In this document: positions 19,116 to 28,455 of the stretch, piece after piece | How positions within the stretch are numbered: the stretch's first letter is position 1 | Layout of the letters: every line of letters begins with the position of its first letter | Notes under the pieces: generated by a model | What the model saw: the letters and a program-made list of their open reading frames with translations, nothing else | Databases searched by the model: none | What the model was told of the DNA's origin: nothing | Origin: Geomonas silvestris | Lineage (GTDB): Bacteria; Desulfobacterota; Desulfuromonadia; Geobacterales; Geobacteraceae | NCBI RefSeq assembly: GCF_014193515.1 | Contig: NZ_BLXX01000012.1 | Location: 62,001-126,000, forward strand | Reading direction: 5' to 3' | Length of the DNA: 64,000 nt | Program-made: the position numbers and the translations under genes

Positions 19116-20276
19116 CTACACCTGGGGCACGCCCAGCACCTCGCGGGCGGCTCTGCGACCCCACAGGTCGGCCTCGAGGACCTCCTCGATGGAGTTGAGC
19201 GCGTGCGGGGTGTGCAGGTTCATCACCTTCTCGATCGACTCGGCAATGGCCATAAAGCCGATCCGGCCGGAGAGGAAGGCGTCGACGGCGATCTCGTTGG
19301 CCGCGTTCATCACCGCCGGCATGCTCTCGCCGGACTCGACCGCCTGGTAGGCGAGCTTGAGCGCCGGGAAGCGGTCCAGGTCCGGGTTGAAGAAGGTGAG
19401 GCCGGAAAGCGTGGTGAGGTCGAGCGGCTTTACGCCGGAGGGGACGCGCGCCGGGTAGGTGAGCGCGTAGGCGATGGGCCCCTTCATATCGGGGACCCCG
19501 AGCTGCGCCATCACGCTGCCGTCCACGTACTCGACCATCGAGTGGATGATGCTCTGCGGGTGCACGTTGACGTCGATGCGGGAGACCGGGATATCGAAGA
19601 GCCAGCGGGCCTCGATGACCTCGAGCCCCTTGTTCATCATGGTGGCCGAGTCGACGGTGATCTTGCGCCCCATACTCCAGTTCGGGTGGTTCAGGGCATC
19701 GGTCACCGTGGCGTTGGCCAGGCGGTCGCGGGACCAGTTGAGAAACGGCCCGCCCGACGCGGTCAGGATCACCCGGGAGATGTCCTGGTCGCGGTGCCCC
19801 ACCATGGACTGGAACACGGCGCAGTGCTCGCTGTCCACCGGGTAGAGCTTCACACCCTTCTCGCGCACCATGTTCATCACCAGGTGGCCCGCGGTGACCA
19901 GGGTTTCCTTGTTGGCGAGGGCCACGTCCTTGCCTGCCATGATGGCGGCCGCGGTCGGCACGAGGCCGGCGGCGCCCACGATGGCGGCGACCACCATGGT
20001 GGTCTCGGCGGCGGTGGCTGCGGCGATCATGCCTGCCACGCCGTGCAGGATCTCCGGTTTCTTGCCGGTGAGCATCTTTTTGAGGGTGCGCGCCTTGTGC
20101 TCGTCGAGCACGGAGACCACCTCGGGGGAGTACTTCTCGATCTGCTCCTTGAGGAGCTCCATGTTGGAGCCGGCGGTGAGCGCAACCACCTTGAACATGT
20201 CGGGCTGAGCGGAAACGACGTCGAGCGTGCTGACGCCAATGGAGCCGGTGGAACCGAGAATGGTGAGTTTTTTCAT
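19116..20276 (-). CDS. dxr: 1-deoxy-D-xylulose 5-phosphate reductoisomerase
   Basis: The NADPH- and metal-dependent second enzyme of the MEP isoprenoid pathway. The 386-residue protein begins with the nucleotide-binding [14 protein letters not shown] and carries the catalytic segments [10 protein letters not shown] (about 147-156) and SGGPFLN, the [24 protein letters not shown] block, and the C-terminal family domain. The start ATG at 20276 has gagggta upstream. It supplies precursors for uppS, found in the same cluster. Confidence 0.95.
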   Translation of the reverse strand: MKKLTILGSTGSIGVSTLDVVSAQPDMFKVVALTAGSNMELLKEQIEKYSPEVVSVLDEHKARTLKKMLTGKKPEILHGVAGMIAAATAAETTMVVAAIVGAAGLVPTAAAIMAGKDVALANKETLVTAGHLVMNMVREKGVKLYPVDSEHCAVFQSMVGHRDQDISRVILTASGGPFLNWSRDRLANATVTDALNHPNWSMGRKITVDSATMMNKGLEVIEARWLFDIPVSRIDVNVHPQSIIHSMVEYVDGSVMAQLGVPDMKGPIAYALTYPARVPSGVKPLDLTTLSGLTFFNPDLDRFPALKLAYQAVESGESMPAVMNAANEIAVDAFLSGRIGFMAIAESIEKVMNLHTPHALNSIEEVLEADLWGRRAAREVLGVPQV

Positions 20277-20361
20277 AGTACCCTCTTTCGACGTTCAAAC
20301 CGGTGCACCCGAGCGGGGAGCCGGTCAATGCAAGTGTGCGCTACATCTTTAACGACTTCCC

Positions 20362-20475
20362 CTCCCCCCTGGCGGGGGAGGGTCGGGGTGAGGGGGAAGG
20401 TGCTAACTGTGAGTCAGCAGACTACAGCTGCCGGCCTCCCCCACCCCCCTGCCCCCTCCCGCAAGGGGCGGGGGA
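20362..20475 (-). repeat. Copy of the dispersed ~110-bp two-hairpin element (inverted)
   Basis: The element reads in the reverse direction: ggtgagggggaaggtgc core, hairpins cccctggcgggggaggg and cccctcccgcaaggggcggggg. It occupies the cdsA/dxr gap. Confidence 0.75.
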
Positions 20476-20497
20476 GCTTAAGCGACGACCACTTCGC

Positions 20498-21325
20498 CTA
20501 GCGCAGCAGGAAATAGGCGTAGTAAAAGGCGGCCGGGCCGGCGAAGAGGATACTGTCCAGCCGGTCCAGGATCCCGCCGTGCCCCGGGAAGATGACGCCG
20601 GAATCCTTCACGCCGCAGCTTCTCTTGATGAGCGATTCGAAGAGATCGCCCAACTGCCCCAGGACTCCCAGGACCAGCGCGGTCGCCACGCAGTCAAACG
20701 GGGTGAGCTCGGGGAAGAAGATCGCTTTCGCGACGAACGCGCCGGCCACGCTCCCCGCGAGTCCACCGAGCGATCCCTCCACGCTCTTCTTGGGGCTCAC
20801 CGCCGGGTAGAGCTTGGTCTTTCCGAAGGCGCTCCCCACGTAGTAGGCGGCGGAATCGCCGGTCATCACGATCACCATGATCAAAAAGAGCCAGGGGATG
20901 CCGTGCGGCAGCATGCGGATCATGATGAGGTGGGAGAGCAAAAAAGGCACGTAGAGGAAACCCATGAGGACCAGGGCGCTGTCGGCCGCGGCCTGCGGGA
21001 TCTCCTTCAGCCTGAAAAGGGCGATGAGCGCAAAACCCAAGACCAGCGCGGTGAAGGTCATGAGCGGGACGATGGGGTTGCCGGAGAAGACCGTGAAGAC
21101 CGCGCAGGCTCCTGCCACGGCGGCGATGCGCCCCTCGCCCCTGCGGGTGGGGAGCGTCATCCGGTAGAACTCGTCGAGGCCGGCGAGCGCAATCAGGAAG
21201 ATCAGCAGGGAAAACTGGAACGCCGTGGCCTTGAGGGTGAACAGGATGACCAGCGGCAAGAGTATGGCGGCGGTGATTAATCGTTGGATAGCGCACTCCT
21301 TGACGTGCGGGGGGTCCCGACGCAA
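20498..21325 (-). CDS. cdsA: Phosphatidate cytidylyltransferase
   Basis: A membrane enzyme making CDP-diacylglycerol, the substrate of PssA encoded about 9 kb away. The roughly 275 residues contain about eight hydrophobic segments and the CDS signature in the last third: SPKKSVEGSLGGLAGS, and FPGHGGILDRLDSILFAGP with the metal-binding HGG and DRxDS. The start is uncertain. The only in-frame standard start is TTG at 21325, which lacks a close ribosome site. A good aaggag (21301-21296) instead sits 6 nt before an ATC codon at 21289, exactly where family members usually begin. Confidence 0.92.
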   Translation of the reverse strand: MRRDPPHVKECAIQRLITAAILLPLVILFTLKATAFQFSLLIFLIALAGLDEFYRMTLPTRRGEGRIAAVAGACAVFTVFSGNPIVPLMTFTALVLGFALIALFRLKEIPQAAADSALVLMGFLYVPFLLSHLIMIRMLPHGIPWLFLIMVIVMTGDSAAYYVGSAFGKTKLYPAVSPKKSVEGSLGGLAGSVAGAFVAKAIFFPELTPFDCVATALVLGVLGQLGDLFESLIKRSCGVKDSGVIFPGHGGILDRLDSILFAGPAAFYYAYFLLR

Positions 21326-21331
21326 ACGGGT

Positions 21332-22078
21332 TTAATCGACGTCTTCCTTGCGCAGCTGGTCGCTGGTCTTTCCGAAACGGCGCTCGCGGGCCTGGTAGGC
21401 GCGGAAGGCGCGGGCCAGTTCGTCGCGGTTGAAATCGGGCCAGTTCACCTCGGTGAAGTAGAGTTCGGCGTAGGCGAGCTGCCAGAGGAGGAAGTTGCTG
21501 ATGCGCATCTCACCGCTGCTTCTGATCAAAAGGTCGGGATCCGGGATCCCGGCGGTGAAGAGCCGGCCGGAGAAGATCTGCTCGTCGATCGCCTCCGGGT
21601 CCAGGTGGCCGGCCGCGGCGTCGAGAGCCAGGCGCCGGGCGGCGGAGACGATCTCCTGGCGGCCGCCGTAGGAGAGCGCCAGGGTGAGCAGCATCCCGGT
21701 GTTCCCCGAGGTCTTCTCGATGGCGGCCTCGATCTCGCGGTTGATGTCCTCGGGGAGGTCGACGCGGTTGCCGATCACGTTGAAGCGGATGTTGTTCTGC
21801 ATCATCCGGGCGATCTCGGCGCGGATGTACTGCTTCAAAAGCGCCATGAGCGCCTTCACCTCGGCCTTGGGGCGCAGCCAGTTCTCCGCCGAAAAGGCGA
21901 ACAGGGTCAGGTAACGGATGCCCAGCCGGGAGCACTCCTCGACGATCACCCGGACCGTTTCCACACCCTTTTGGTGTCCCACGATCCGGCGCAGCATGCG
22001 GCTTTTGGCCCAGCGCCCGTTGCCGTCCATGATGACGGCCAGGTGCACCGGGAGGTTCTCCGGCTTTAACGTGTCCAT
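21332..22078 (-). CDS. uppS: Isoprenyl transferase (undecaprenyl diphosphate synthase)
   Basis: A cis-prenyltransferase adding isopentenyl units to farnesyl diphosphate to make the C55 cell-wall lipid carrier. The 248-residue protein shows HLAVIMDGNGRWAKSR, with the catalytic Asp near 18, FSAENWLRP, and the C-terminal PDPDLLIRSSGEMRISNFLLWQLAYAELYF block. I chose ATG 22078, ten residues before HLAVIMDG. The longer form from 22174 would translate the hairpin between frr and uppS. Confidence 0.95.
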   Translation of the reverse strand: MDTLKPENLPVHLAVIMDGNGRWAKSRMLRRIVGHQKGVETVRVIVEECSRLGIRYLTLFAFSAENWLRPKAEVKALMALLKQYIRAEIARMMQNNIRFNVIGNRVDLPEDINREIEAAIEKTSGNTGMLLTLALSYGGRQEIVSAARRLALDAAAGHLDPEAIDEQIFSGRLFTAGIPDPDLLIRSSGEMRISNFLLWQLAYAELYFTEVNWPDFNRDELARAFRAYQARERRFGKTSDQLRKEDVD

Positions 22079-22092
22079 ACCCACCCTAAAAA

Positions 22093-22116
22093 CAAAAAAT
22101 CCCCAACGCTGGGGGT
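22093..22116 (-). terminator. Weak hairpin-T run between frr and uppS
   Basis: The short stem cccca / tgggg with a 4-nt loop is followed on the minus strand by attttttg. Together with the stronger hairpin at 22152-22182 it suggests partial termination inside the cluster. Confidence 0.5.
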
Positions 22117-22151
22117 TCAGGCAAAAAGTGGTGCTGAGGCAACCGGTTAAA

Positions 22152-22182
22152 CGGGCGGGGGAGCCAGCTGGCACCCCGCCCG
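22152..22182 (-). terminator. Long GC hairpin after frr
   Basis: A stem of nine base pairs (cgggcgggg / ccccgcccg) encloses the palindrome gccagctggc, followed on the minus strand by tttaa. It lies 9 nt past the frr stop. Confidence 0.7.
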
Positions 22183-22190
22183 CTTTTCGG

Positions 22191-22748
22191 TTAGATCTCC
22201 ATGACCTCTTTTTCCTTGTGCTGCTGCACCTCGTCCACCTTGGCCACGTGGGCGTTGGTGGAATCCTGGACGTCCTTCTCGGCGCGCTTCAGCTCGTCCT
22301 CGGAGATGGACTTGTCCTTCTCGAGTTTCTTCAGCCTGTCGATGGCGTCGCGGCGGATGTTCCTGAGAGCGACCTTGGCGTCCTCGGCGTCGCGCTTCAT
22401 CTGCTTCACGATGTCCTTGCGGCGCTCCTCGGTGAGCGGCGGGAGGGAGAGGCGGATCACCTTGCCGTCGTTGGCCGGGGTGAGCCCGAGGTTCGAGTTG
22501 AGGATCGCCTTCTCGATGACCTGGATCATCTTGGGCTCCCAGGGCTGGATGGTGATGGTGCGCGGCTCCGGGACCGAGAGGGTGGCGACCTGGCTTATGG
22601 GCGACGGGGTGCCGTAGAAGTCGACGCGCACGTCGTCCAAAAGGCTCGAGTTGGCGCGGCCGGTGCGCACCCGCTGGTATTCCTTCCTGAGAGCGTCGAT
22701 GGTCTTGTCCATGTGGACATTCATGTCGGCGATAACGTCCTTGATCAT
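22191..22748 (-). CDS. frr: Ribosome recycling factor
   Basis: Splits post-termination ribosomes together with EF-G. The 185-residue protein has the RRF core motifs RTGRANSSLLDDVRVDFYGTPSPISQVATLSVPEPRTI and NDGKVIRLSLPPLTEERRKD. It is lysine-rich and helical at the C-terminus, as expected for the three-helix bundle. ATG 22748 was preferred over the upstream ATG at 22859, which lies inside pyrH; the gap to pyrH is 2 nt and ttaagc(atg) carries aaggagc upstream. Confidence 0.96.
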   Translation of the reverse strand: MIKDVIADMNVHMDKTIDALRKEYQRVRTGRANSSLLDDVRVDFYGTPSPISQVATLSVPEPRTITIQPWEPKMIQVIEKAILNSNLGLTPANDGKVIRLSLPPLTEERRKDIVKQMKRDAEDAKVALRNIRRDAIDRLKKLEKDKSISEDELKRAEKDVQDSTNAHVAKVDEVQQHKEKEVMEI

Positions 22749-22750
22749 GC

Positions 22751-23602
<852 letters not shown>

Positions 23603-23617
23603 TCGTATTCTGGGGGC

Positions 23618-23651
23618 AAAAAAAAGAGCCGCCCATTTTCATGGCCGGCTC
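23618..23651 (-). terminator. Terminator after tsf
   Basis: The stem gagccg / cggctc with an inner ccat / atgg pair is followed on the minus strand by eight T (23625-23618), 12 nt past the tsf stop. Confidence 0.8.
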
Positions 23652-23662
23652 CGTGGGTTGCG

Positions 23663-24313
23663 TTACACGCCGGCCGCCGCGGCGACCTCTGCCGCGAAGT
23701 CGCTTTCCTTCTTGGCCAAGCCCTCGCCGAGCACGAAGCGGGCGAAGCGCCGGATGCTCATGTTCTCGCCGATGTTGGAGATGGTCTCGTTGAGCAGGGT
23801 CTGGACGGTCTTGTCCGGGTCCTTCACGTAGTTCTGCTCCATGAGGCAGATGTCGGCGTAGAACTTGTTGATCTGCCCCTCGATGATCTTCTCGACGATG
23901 GCGTCCGGCTTGCCGCTTTCTTTCGCCTTGGCGCGGTAGATGTCCTTCTCGCGCTCGAGGAGCTCGGCCGGAACTTCTTCACGACGCACGAACTGCGGAG
24001 CTGCAGCGGCGATGTGCATGCCGATGTCCTTCACGAAGGCCTGGAAGTTTTCGTTCTTGGCCACGAAGTCGGTCTCGCAGTTCACTTCCACCAGCACGCC
24101 GATCTTGCCGCCGGCGTGGATGTAGGAGCCGACCAGACCTTCGGTAGCCGCACGGCCGGCCTTCTTGGAGGCGGCGGCGAGCCCTTTCTTGCGCAGGTAG
24201 TCGATCGCCTTCTCGTGATCGCCGGCGGTCTCGGTGAGGGCCTTCTTGCAGTCCATGAGGCCGGCGCCGGTTACTTTCCTCAGTTCGTTTACCATTGCAG
24301 CGGTGATGCTCAT
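23663..24313 (-). CDS. tsf: Translation elongation factor Ts
   Basis: Guanine-nucleotide exchange factor for EF-Tu. The 216-residue protein starts with the UBA-like [20 protein letters not shown] (about 7-26), carries [19 protein letters not shown] (about 70-88), and ends with the C-terminal exchange region. It is a short EF-Ts with a single core domain, common outside gammaproteobacteria. It follows rpsB by 97 bp. Confidence 0.96.
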   Translation of the reverse strand: MSITAAMVNELRKVTGAGLMDCKKALTETAGDHEKAIDYLRKKGLAAASKKAGRAATEGLVGSYIHAGGKIGVLVEVNCETDFVAKNENFQAFVKDIGMHIAAAAPQFVRREEVPAELLEREKDIYRAKAKESGKPDAIVEKIIEGQINKFYADICLMEQNYVKDPDKTVQTLLNETISNIGENMSIRRFARFVLGEGLAKKESDFAAEVAAAAGV

Positions 24314-24410
24314 CAGTATCCTCCGTCCGAAACTCCCCCCGCCCGCAGACGGGGGTGTTCGAAGTCTAGTGTGTTAGCTGTAGCAAAGGGTCCCGATACG
24401 GGTTGAGTTC

Positions 24411-25178
24411 TTAGGCCTCGCCGGCCGTCTCTTCCACGACGTCCTCGGCCGCTGCGGTGAACTCTTCCTCGGCGCCGGTCTGCAGGCGCGCCTGACGGGC
24501 CTGAACGCCATCCAGCACCGCGTCGGCCATCTTGCCGGTCAAGAGGCGGATGGCGCGGATCGCGTCGTCGTTGCCCGGGATGACATAGTTGATGTCGTCA
24601 GGATCGCAGTTGGTGTCGACGATGGCGACGACCGGGATCCCCAGTTTCTTCGCTTCGCTGACGGCGATCTCTTCGTTTTTCGGGTCAACCACGAACAAGA
24701 CGCCCGGCAGTTTGCCCATCCCCTTGATGCCGCCCAGGGTTTTCTCAAGCTTCTCGCGCTCTTTGCCGAGCTTGAGCTGCTCTTTTTTGGTGTAGGCTTC
24801 GATGGTGCCGTCGGCGGTCATGGCGTCCAGACGCTTGAGGCGGTCGATGCTCTGCTTTACGGTAGCGAAGTTGGTCAGCATGCCGCCCAGCCAGCGCTCG
24901 TTGACGTAGTACTGCCCGCAACGCTGCGCCTCTTCGGCCACGGAATCCTGAGCCTGCTTTTTGGTGCCGACGAACAGGACGGTCTCACCGGCCTGGGCGG
25001 AATCGGCCACGAAGCTGTAGGCGCCTTTGAACAGACGCACGGTCTTCTGCAGGTCGATGATGTAGATACCGTTACGTGCGCCGAAGATGTACGGCTTCAT
25101 TTTCGGGTTCCATCTCTTGGTCTGGTGACCGAAATGGACACCCGCTTCCAGCAGTTCTTTCATGGTGATGTTCGACAT
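24411..25178 (-). CDS. rpsB: 30S ribosomal protein S2
   Basis: 255 residues with the S2 hallmarks [25 protein letters not shown] (about 7-31), [11 protein letters not shown] and the [20 protein letters not shown] block near 195-214. ATG 25178 is preceded by aaggag at the right distance; the longer frame from 25229 has no such support. It has its own promoter and a leader of about 100 nt, where autoregulation by S2 is known in other bacteria. Confidence 0.97.
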   Translation of the reverse strand: MSNITMKELLEAGVHFGHQTKRWNPKMKPYIFGARNGIYIIDLQKTVRLFKGAYSFVADSAQAGETVLFVGTKKQAQDSVAEEAQRCGQYYVNERWLGGMLTNFATVKQSIDRLKRLDAMTADGTIEAYTKKEQLKLGKEREKLEKTLGGIKGMGKLPGVLFVVDPKNEEIAVSEAKKLGIPVVAIVDTNCDPDDINYVIPGNDDAIRAIRLLTGKMADAVLDGVQARQARLQTGAEEEFTAAAEDVVEETAGEA

Positions 25179-25285
25179 TTCTTTCTCCTTTGGTTTTCCC
25201 TCCGCCACCCAGACTGCCGGAACCCGCAACAGGCAGGCACCGCCGGCTAGAAACAGATGGCGTGCGAATTTTTAAACAGCGAACT

Positions 25286-25314
25286 TATATAGCACACGAG
25301 AACGAGGTTGGCAA
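25286..25314 (-). promoter_or_regulatory. Promoter of rpsB-tsf
   Basis: ttgcca (25314-25309), a 17-bp spacer and tatata (25291-25286) put the start near 25279. The leader contains a gccgg ... ccggc stem. Confidence 0.7.
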
Positions 25315-25327
25315 GGGCATTTTGGCG

Positions 25328-26230
25328 CTACCCCGGGAGGGCCGGCGTCTTGGAGCGCTCCTCGGCGAGCCGCCAGAAGGCCTGCACGCTCGGGCGCTGC
25401 AGGGTGCGCTTGCTGGTGCACAGGCCAACGACGTACGGCTCGAGGACCGGCGCATCGGCAAGGATCGCCACCTCGTCCCGAAAGGGGCTTTTCTCCAGCA
25501 CGAGCTCAGGGACGATCCCCACACCGCACCCCAGGCGCACCATGGCGATGATCGCCTCGTTACCGGAGACCTCGGAGGTGATGTTGGGGGTGATGCGCTG
25601 TTCCTTGAGCCAGAGATCCAGGCGGCGCCGGGAGAGGCCGGTCTGCGGCAGCACCAGGGGAGCGCGCGCCAGGTCGAGATGCCCGTCGACGAGCCAGTCC
25701 GAGGGGGCGAGCTGGCGCTTGAGCGCTATGAAGACCAGCGGGATGGTGACGATGGGGAGAAACTCGATGCGCGAGCGCTGCCGGTCGGGGAGCGCCGCCA
25801 CCGCGAGGTCTATTTCGCCGCTTTGCACCTGGGACACGGCCTGCTCGGCAGCCCCGGTGCGAAGCTCCAGCTGCACCTCGGGGAACTTCTCCCGGTAGGA
25901 CTCCAAAAGCTGCGGCAAAAGGCTGTAGACCGCGGTGATCGAGGCGTAGATGGAAAGCGTGCCGGCGACCGACTGCTCGCTTTTGCTCGAGGCGCGGAAG
26001 GTCTGCCACTCCTGGAGCGCGAGGCGGGCATAGGAGCGGAAGCGCTCGCCTGCCGCCGAGAGGGTGACGGTGCGGTTGTCGCGCAGGAAAAGGGGCTGTT
26101 CCACCTCCTCTTCCAGGCGCTGGATGGTGCGGGTGAGCGCCGAGGGGCTCAGGTTACAGGCCTGGCTCGCCCGGCCGAAGTGGCGCAGTTCGGCCACGGT
26201 GAGAAAGATCTCCATTTCGCGGATGTCCAT
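25328..26230 (-). CDS. ilvY: LysR-type regulator, IlvY-like
   Basis: A 300-residue LysR-family transcription factor. It has an N-terminal winged helix-turn-helix (about 1-60, EIFLTVAELRHFGRASQACNLSPSALTRTIQRLE) and a C-terminal periplasmic-binding-like effector domain (about 90-290). The gene is divergent from ilvC with a 205-bp shared regulatory region. In enterobacteria IlvY activates ilvC in response to its substrates acetolactate and acetohydroxybutyrate. The name rests on this arrangement and overall resemblance; a search would confirm it. Confidence 0.85.
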   Translation of the reverse strand: MDIREMEIFLTVAELRHFGRASQACNLSPSALTRTIQRLEEEVEQPLFLRDNRTVTLSAAGERFRSYARLALQEWQTFRASSKSEQSVAGTLSIYASITAVYSLLPQLLESYREKFPEVQLELRTGAAEQAVSQVQSGEIDLAVAALPDRQRSRIEFLPIVTIPLVFIALKRQLAPSDWLVDGHLDLARAPLVLPQTGLSRRRLDLWLKEQRITPNITSEVSGNEAIIAMVRLGCGVGIVPELVLEKSPFRDEVAILADAPVLEPYVVGLCTSKRTLQRPSVQAFWRLAEERSKTPALPG

Positions 26231-26314
26231 CGTACTCCCGGTTTTTCAGGTAATCTAGGGCATCTCGTTCCCGCGCTCGGCGTGGGAGCGATAAAGCGGC
26301 ACAGCAGGCACCTA

Positions 26315-26378
26315 TTGCGCCGCACGCAACACAATATGCACAATAATTCAATTTACGCAACGAACAAATTAGTATACA
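26315..26378. promoter_or_regulatory. Probable IlvY operator and ilvC promoter
   Basis: A perfect inverted repeat ttgcg-N5-cgcaa lies at 26315-26329; it contains the LysR T-N11-A spacing (26316 to 26328). A second cgcaa half-site is at 26356-26360, roughly three turns away. A candidate ilvC -10, tataca, is at 26373-26378. Paired sites upstream of an activated promoter are typical of LysR regulation. Confidence 0.65.
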
Positions 26379-26435
26379 TTCGCGAACACTTCACCTTACC
26401 GGTAAACCATCACCACATATAAAGAGGAGAGAGCA

Positions 26436-27908
26436 ATGGGTCAGAACTATTTCAACACGCTGCCGCTGCGCCGCCAGCTGCAGGAGCTGGGTACCTGCCG
26501 TTTCATGGATGCCTCCGAGTTCGCGAACGGTTGCGACTACGTGAAGGGTAAGAAGATCGTCATCGTGGGGTGCGGCGCGCAGGGCCTGAACCAGGGGCTC
26601 AACATGCGCGACTCCGGCCTGGACATCTCCTACACCCTGCGCGACGAGGCGATCGCCCAGAAGCGCCAGTCCTACCAGAACGTCGTGAACAACGGCTTCA
26701 AGGTGGGGACCTACGCTGAAATGCTCCCCACTGCCGATATCGTCATGAACCTCACCCCGGACAAGCAGCACAGCGCCGTGGTGGCGAGCGTCATCCCCTT
26801 CATGAAGGAAGGCGCCGTGTTCAGCTACGCCCACGGCTTCAACATCGTCGAGGAAGGGACCCAGATCCGCAAGGACCTCACCGTCGTCATGGTGGCCCCG
26901 AAGTGCCCGGGGACCGAGGTGCGCGAGGAGTACAAGCGCGGTTTCGGCGTGCCGACCCTCATCGCCGTGCACGGGGAGAACGACCCCAAAGGTGACGGCC
27001 TCGAAATCGCCAAGGCTCTGGCCTCCGCCCAGGGCGGCGACCGCGCCGGCGTCCTCGAGTCCTCCTTCATCGCCGAGGTGAAAAGCGACCTGATGGGCGA
27101 GCAGACCATCCTCTGCGGCATGCTGCAGGCGGGTGCACTTTTGTGCTTCGACAAGATGACCCAGAACGGCATCGCCGCACCCTACGCCGTGAAGCTGATC
27201 CAGTACGGTTGGGAGACCATCACCGAGGCGCTGAAACACGGCGGGATCACCAACATGATGGACCGTCTCTCGAACCCCGCCAAGCTCGTTGCCTACAAGC
27301 TGGCCGAGGAGCTGAAGGAGATCATGCGCCCCCTGTTCTGGAAGCACATGGACGACATCATGAGCGGCGAGTTCTCCCGCACCATGATGGAGGACTGGGC
27401 GAACAACGACGTGAAGCTCTTGACCTGGCGCGAGGAGACCGGCAAGACCACCTTCGAAAAGACCGAGGCCGCCGGCGAGATCTCCGAGCAGGAGTACTTC
27501 GACAAGGCGATCCTCATGGTCGCCATGGTGAAGGCCGGCGTCGAGCTCGCCTTCGAGACCATGGTGGAAAGCGGCATCGAGCCGGAGAGCGCCTACTACG
27601 AGTCGCTGCACGAGACCCCGCTCATCGCCAACACCATCGCCCGCAAGAAACTCTACGAGATGAACCGCGTCATCTCCGACACCGCCGAGTACGGCTGCTA
27701 CCTCTTCGCCCACGCCTGCGTGCCGCTTTTGAAGGACTTCATGGCCAAGGTCGGCACCGACGTGATCGGCAAGGGTCTCGAGCTTGCCGACAACAGCGTG
27801 GACAACACCCTCTTGGTGGCGGTGAACGCCGACATCCGCAGCCACCTGGTCGAGGAAGTGGGCCAGGAACTGCGCGCCGCCATGAAAGGGATGAAGCGCA
27901 TCGTCTAG
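26436..27908 (+). CDS. ilvC: Ketol-acid reductoisomerase, class II (long form)
   Basis: An NADPH- and Mg-dependent enzyme converting acetolactate and acetohydroxybutyrate to dihydroxy acids. At 490 residues it is the class II type known from enterobacteria and plants, with a duplicated C-terminal knotted domain, rather than the roughly 338-residue class I form. Visible are the Rossmann motif [19 protein letters not shown] (about 43-61), the Lys/Glu metal site region, and MAPKCPG-type [19 protein letters not shown] (about 153-171). The aaagagg ribosome site lies 10 nt upstream. It stands next to its likely activator and far from ilvBN. Confidence 0.95.
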   Translation: MGQNYFNTLPLRRQLQELGTCRFMDASEFANGCDYVKGKKIVIVGCGAQGLNQGLNMRDSGLDISYTLRDEAIAQKRQSYQNVVNNGFKVGTYAEMLPTADIVMNLTPDKQHSAVVASVIPFMKEGAVFSYAHGFNIVEEGTQIRKDLTVVMVAPKCPGTEVREEYKRGFGVPTLIAVHGENDPKGDGLEIAKALASAQGGDRAGVLESSFIAEVKSDLMGEQTILCGMLQAGALLCFDKMTQNGIAAPYAVKLIQYGWETITEALKHGGITNMMDRLSNPAKLVAYKLAEELKEIMRPLFWKHMDDIMSGEFSRTMMEDWANNDVKLLTWREETGKTTFEKTEAAGEISEQEYFDKAILMVAMVKAGVELAFETMVESGIEPESAYYESLHETPLIANTIARKKLYEMNRVISDTAEYGCYLFAHACVPLLKDFMAKVGTDVIGKGLELADNSVDNTLLVAVNADIRSHLVEEVGQELRAAMKGMKRIV

Positions 27909-28029
27909 CGCCTGAACAGGCACCGCGGTCCTCAGACCAAACTGCCTGTAGGGCGTGAGGTCTCAGAAAACCTTGCCCCACTGTCAAGATTCTCAGCGGT
28001 GGCAGCCACACCCCCATAACCAGCACGGC

Positions 28030-28065
28030 AAAGGGCCGGGTCATTTGACTCGGCCCTTTTTTTTT
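28030..28065 (+). terminator. Terminator after ilvC
   Basis: aaagggccg / cggcccttt with an inner gtc / gac pair and a 4-nt loop precedes nine T. It lies about 120 bp past the ilvC stop. Confidence 0.85.
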
Positions 28066-28131
28066 GCTTGTAACAGTATTGCCAGTTGTTCTCGAAGTTG
28101 TAAAATTCTGTAAATCAGAGTCTTGCCTGGT

Positions 28132-28176
28132 TGACACAGCCGCGAGGCACTAACAGTAAGTCTCGGCGCTGTGTCA
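28132..28176. other. Perfect 9-bp inverted repeat upstream of the multicopper oxidase
   Basis: tgacacagc at 28132-28140 and gctgtgtca at 28168-28176 are separated by 27 nt. The rest of 28066-28455 contains no gene I can support. It could be a cruciform or a pair of operator half-sites (inference). Confidence 0.5.
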
Positions 28177-28455
28177 GCATAGGCCGCAACGGCAGATTGG
28201 ATCATTCCAACCAGCCCAGACACAAACTGACATCTATTTGAATGACACGGAGTAGCAAGCCATGACGGCACAATCTCCCGCAAGGAGTGAACAGATAGGC
28301 AACACCGACAGCAGAGGCACCTAGCTAAACCTCTACACGCCGTGCTGCCCGCCCCTTACGGGTGCACCAGCCGGAACGCCCGTAGCCGCCGCCATCGGGC
28401 ACCAGATAGTCGGCATTCGGGTGTGGAAGCTGCTCCTCTCACGAGGAGAACCACC

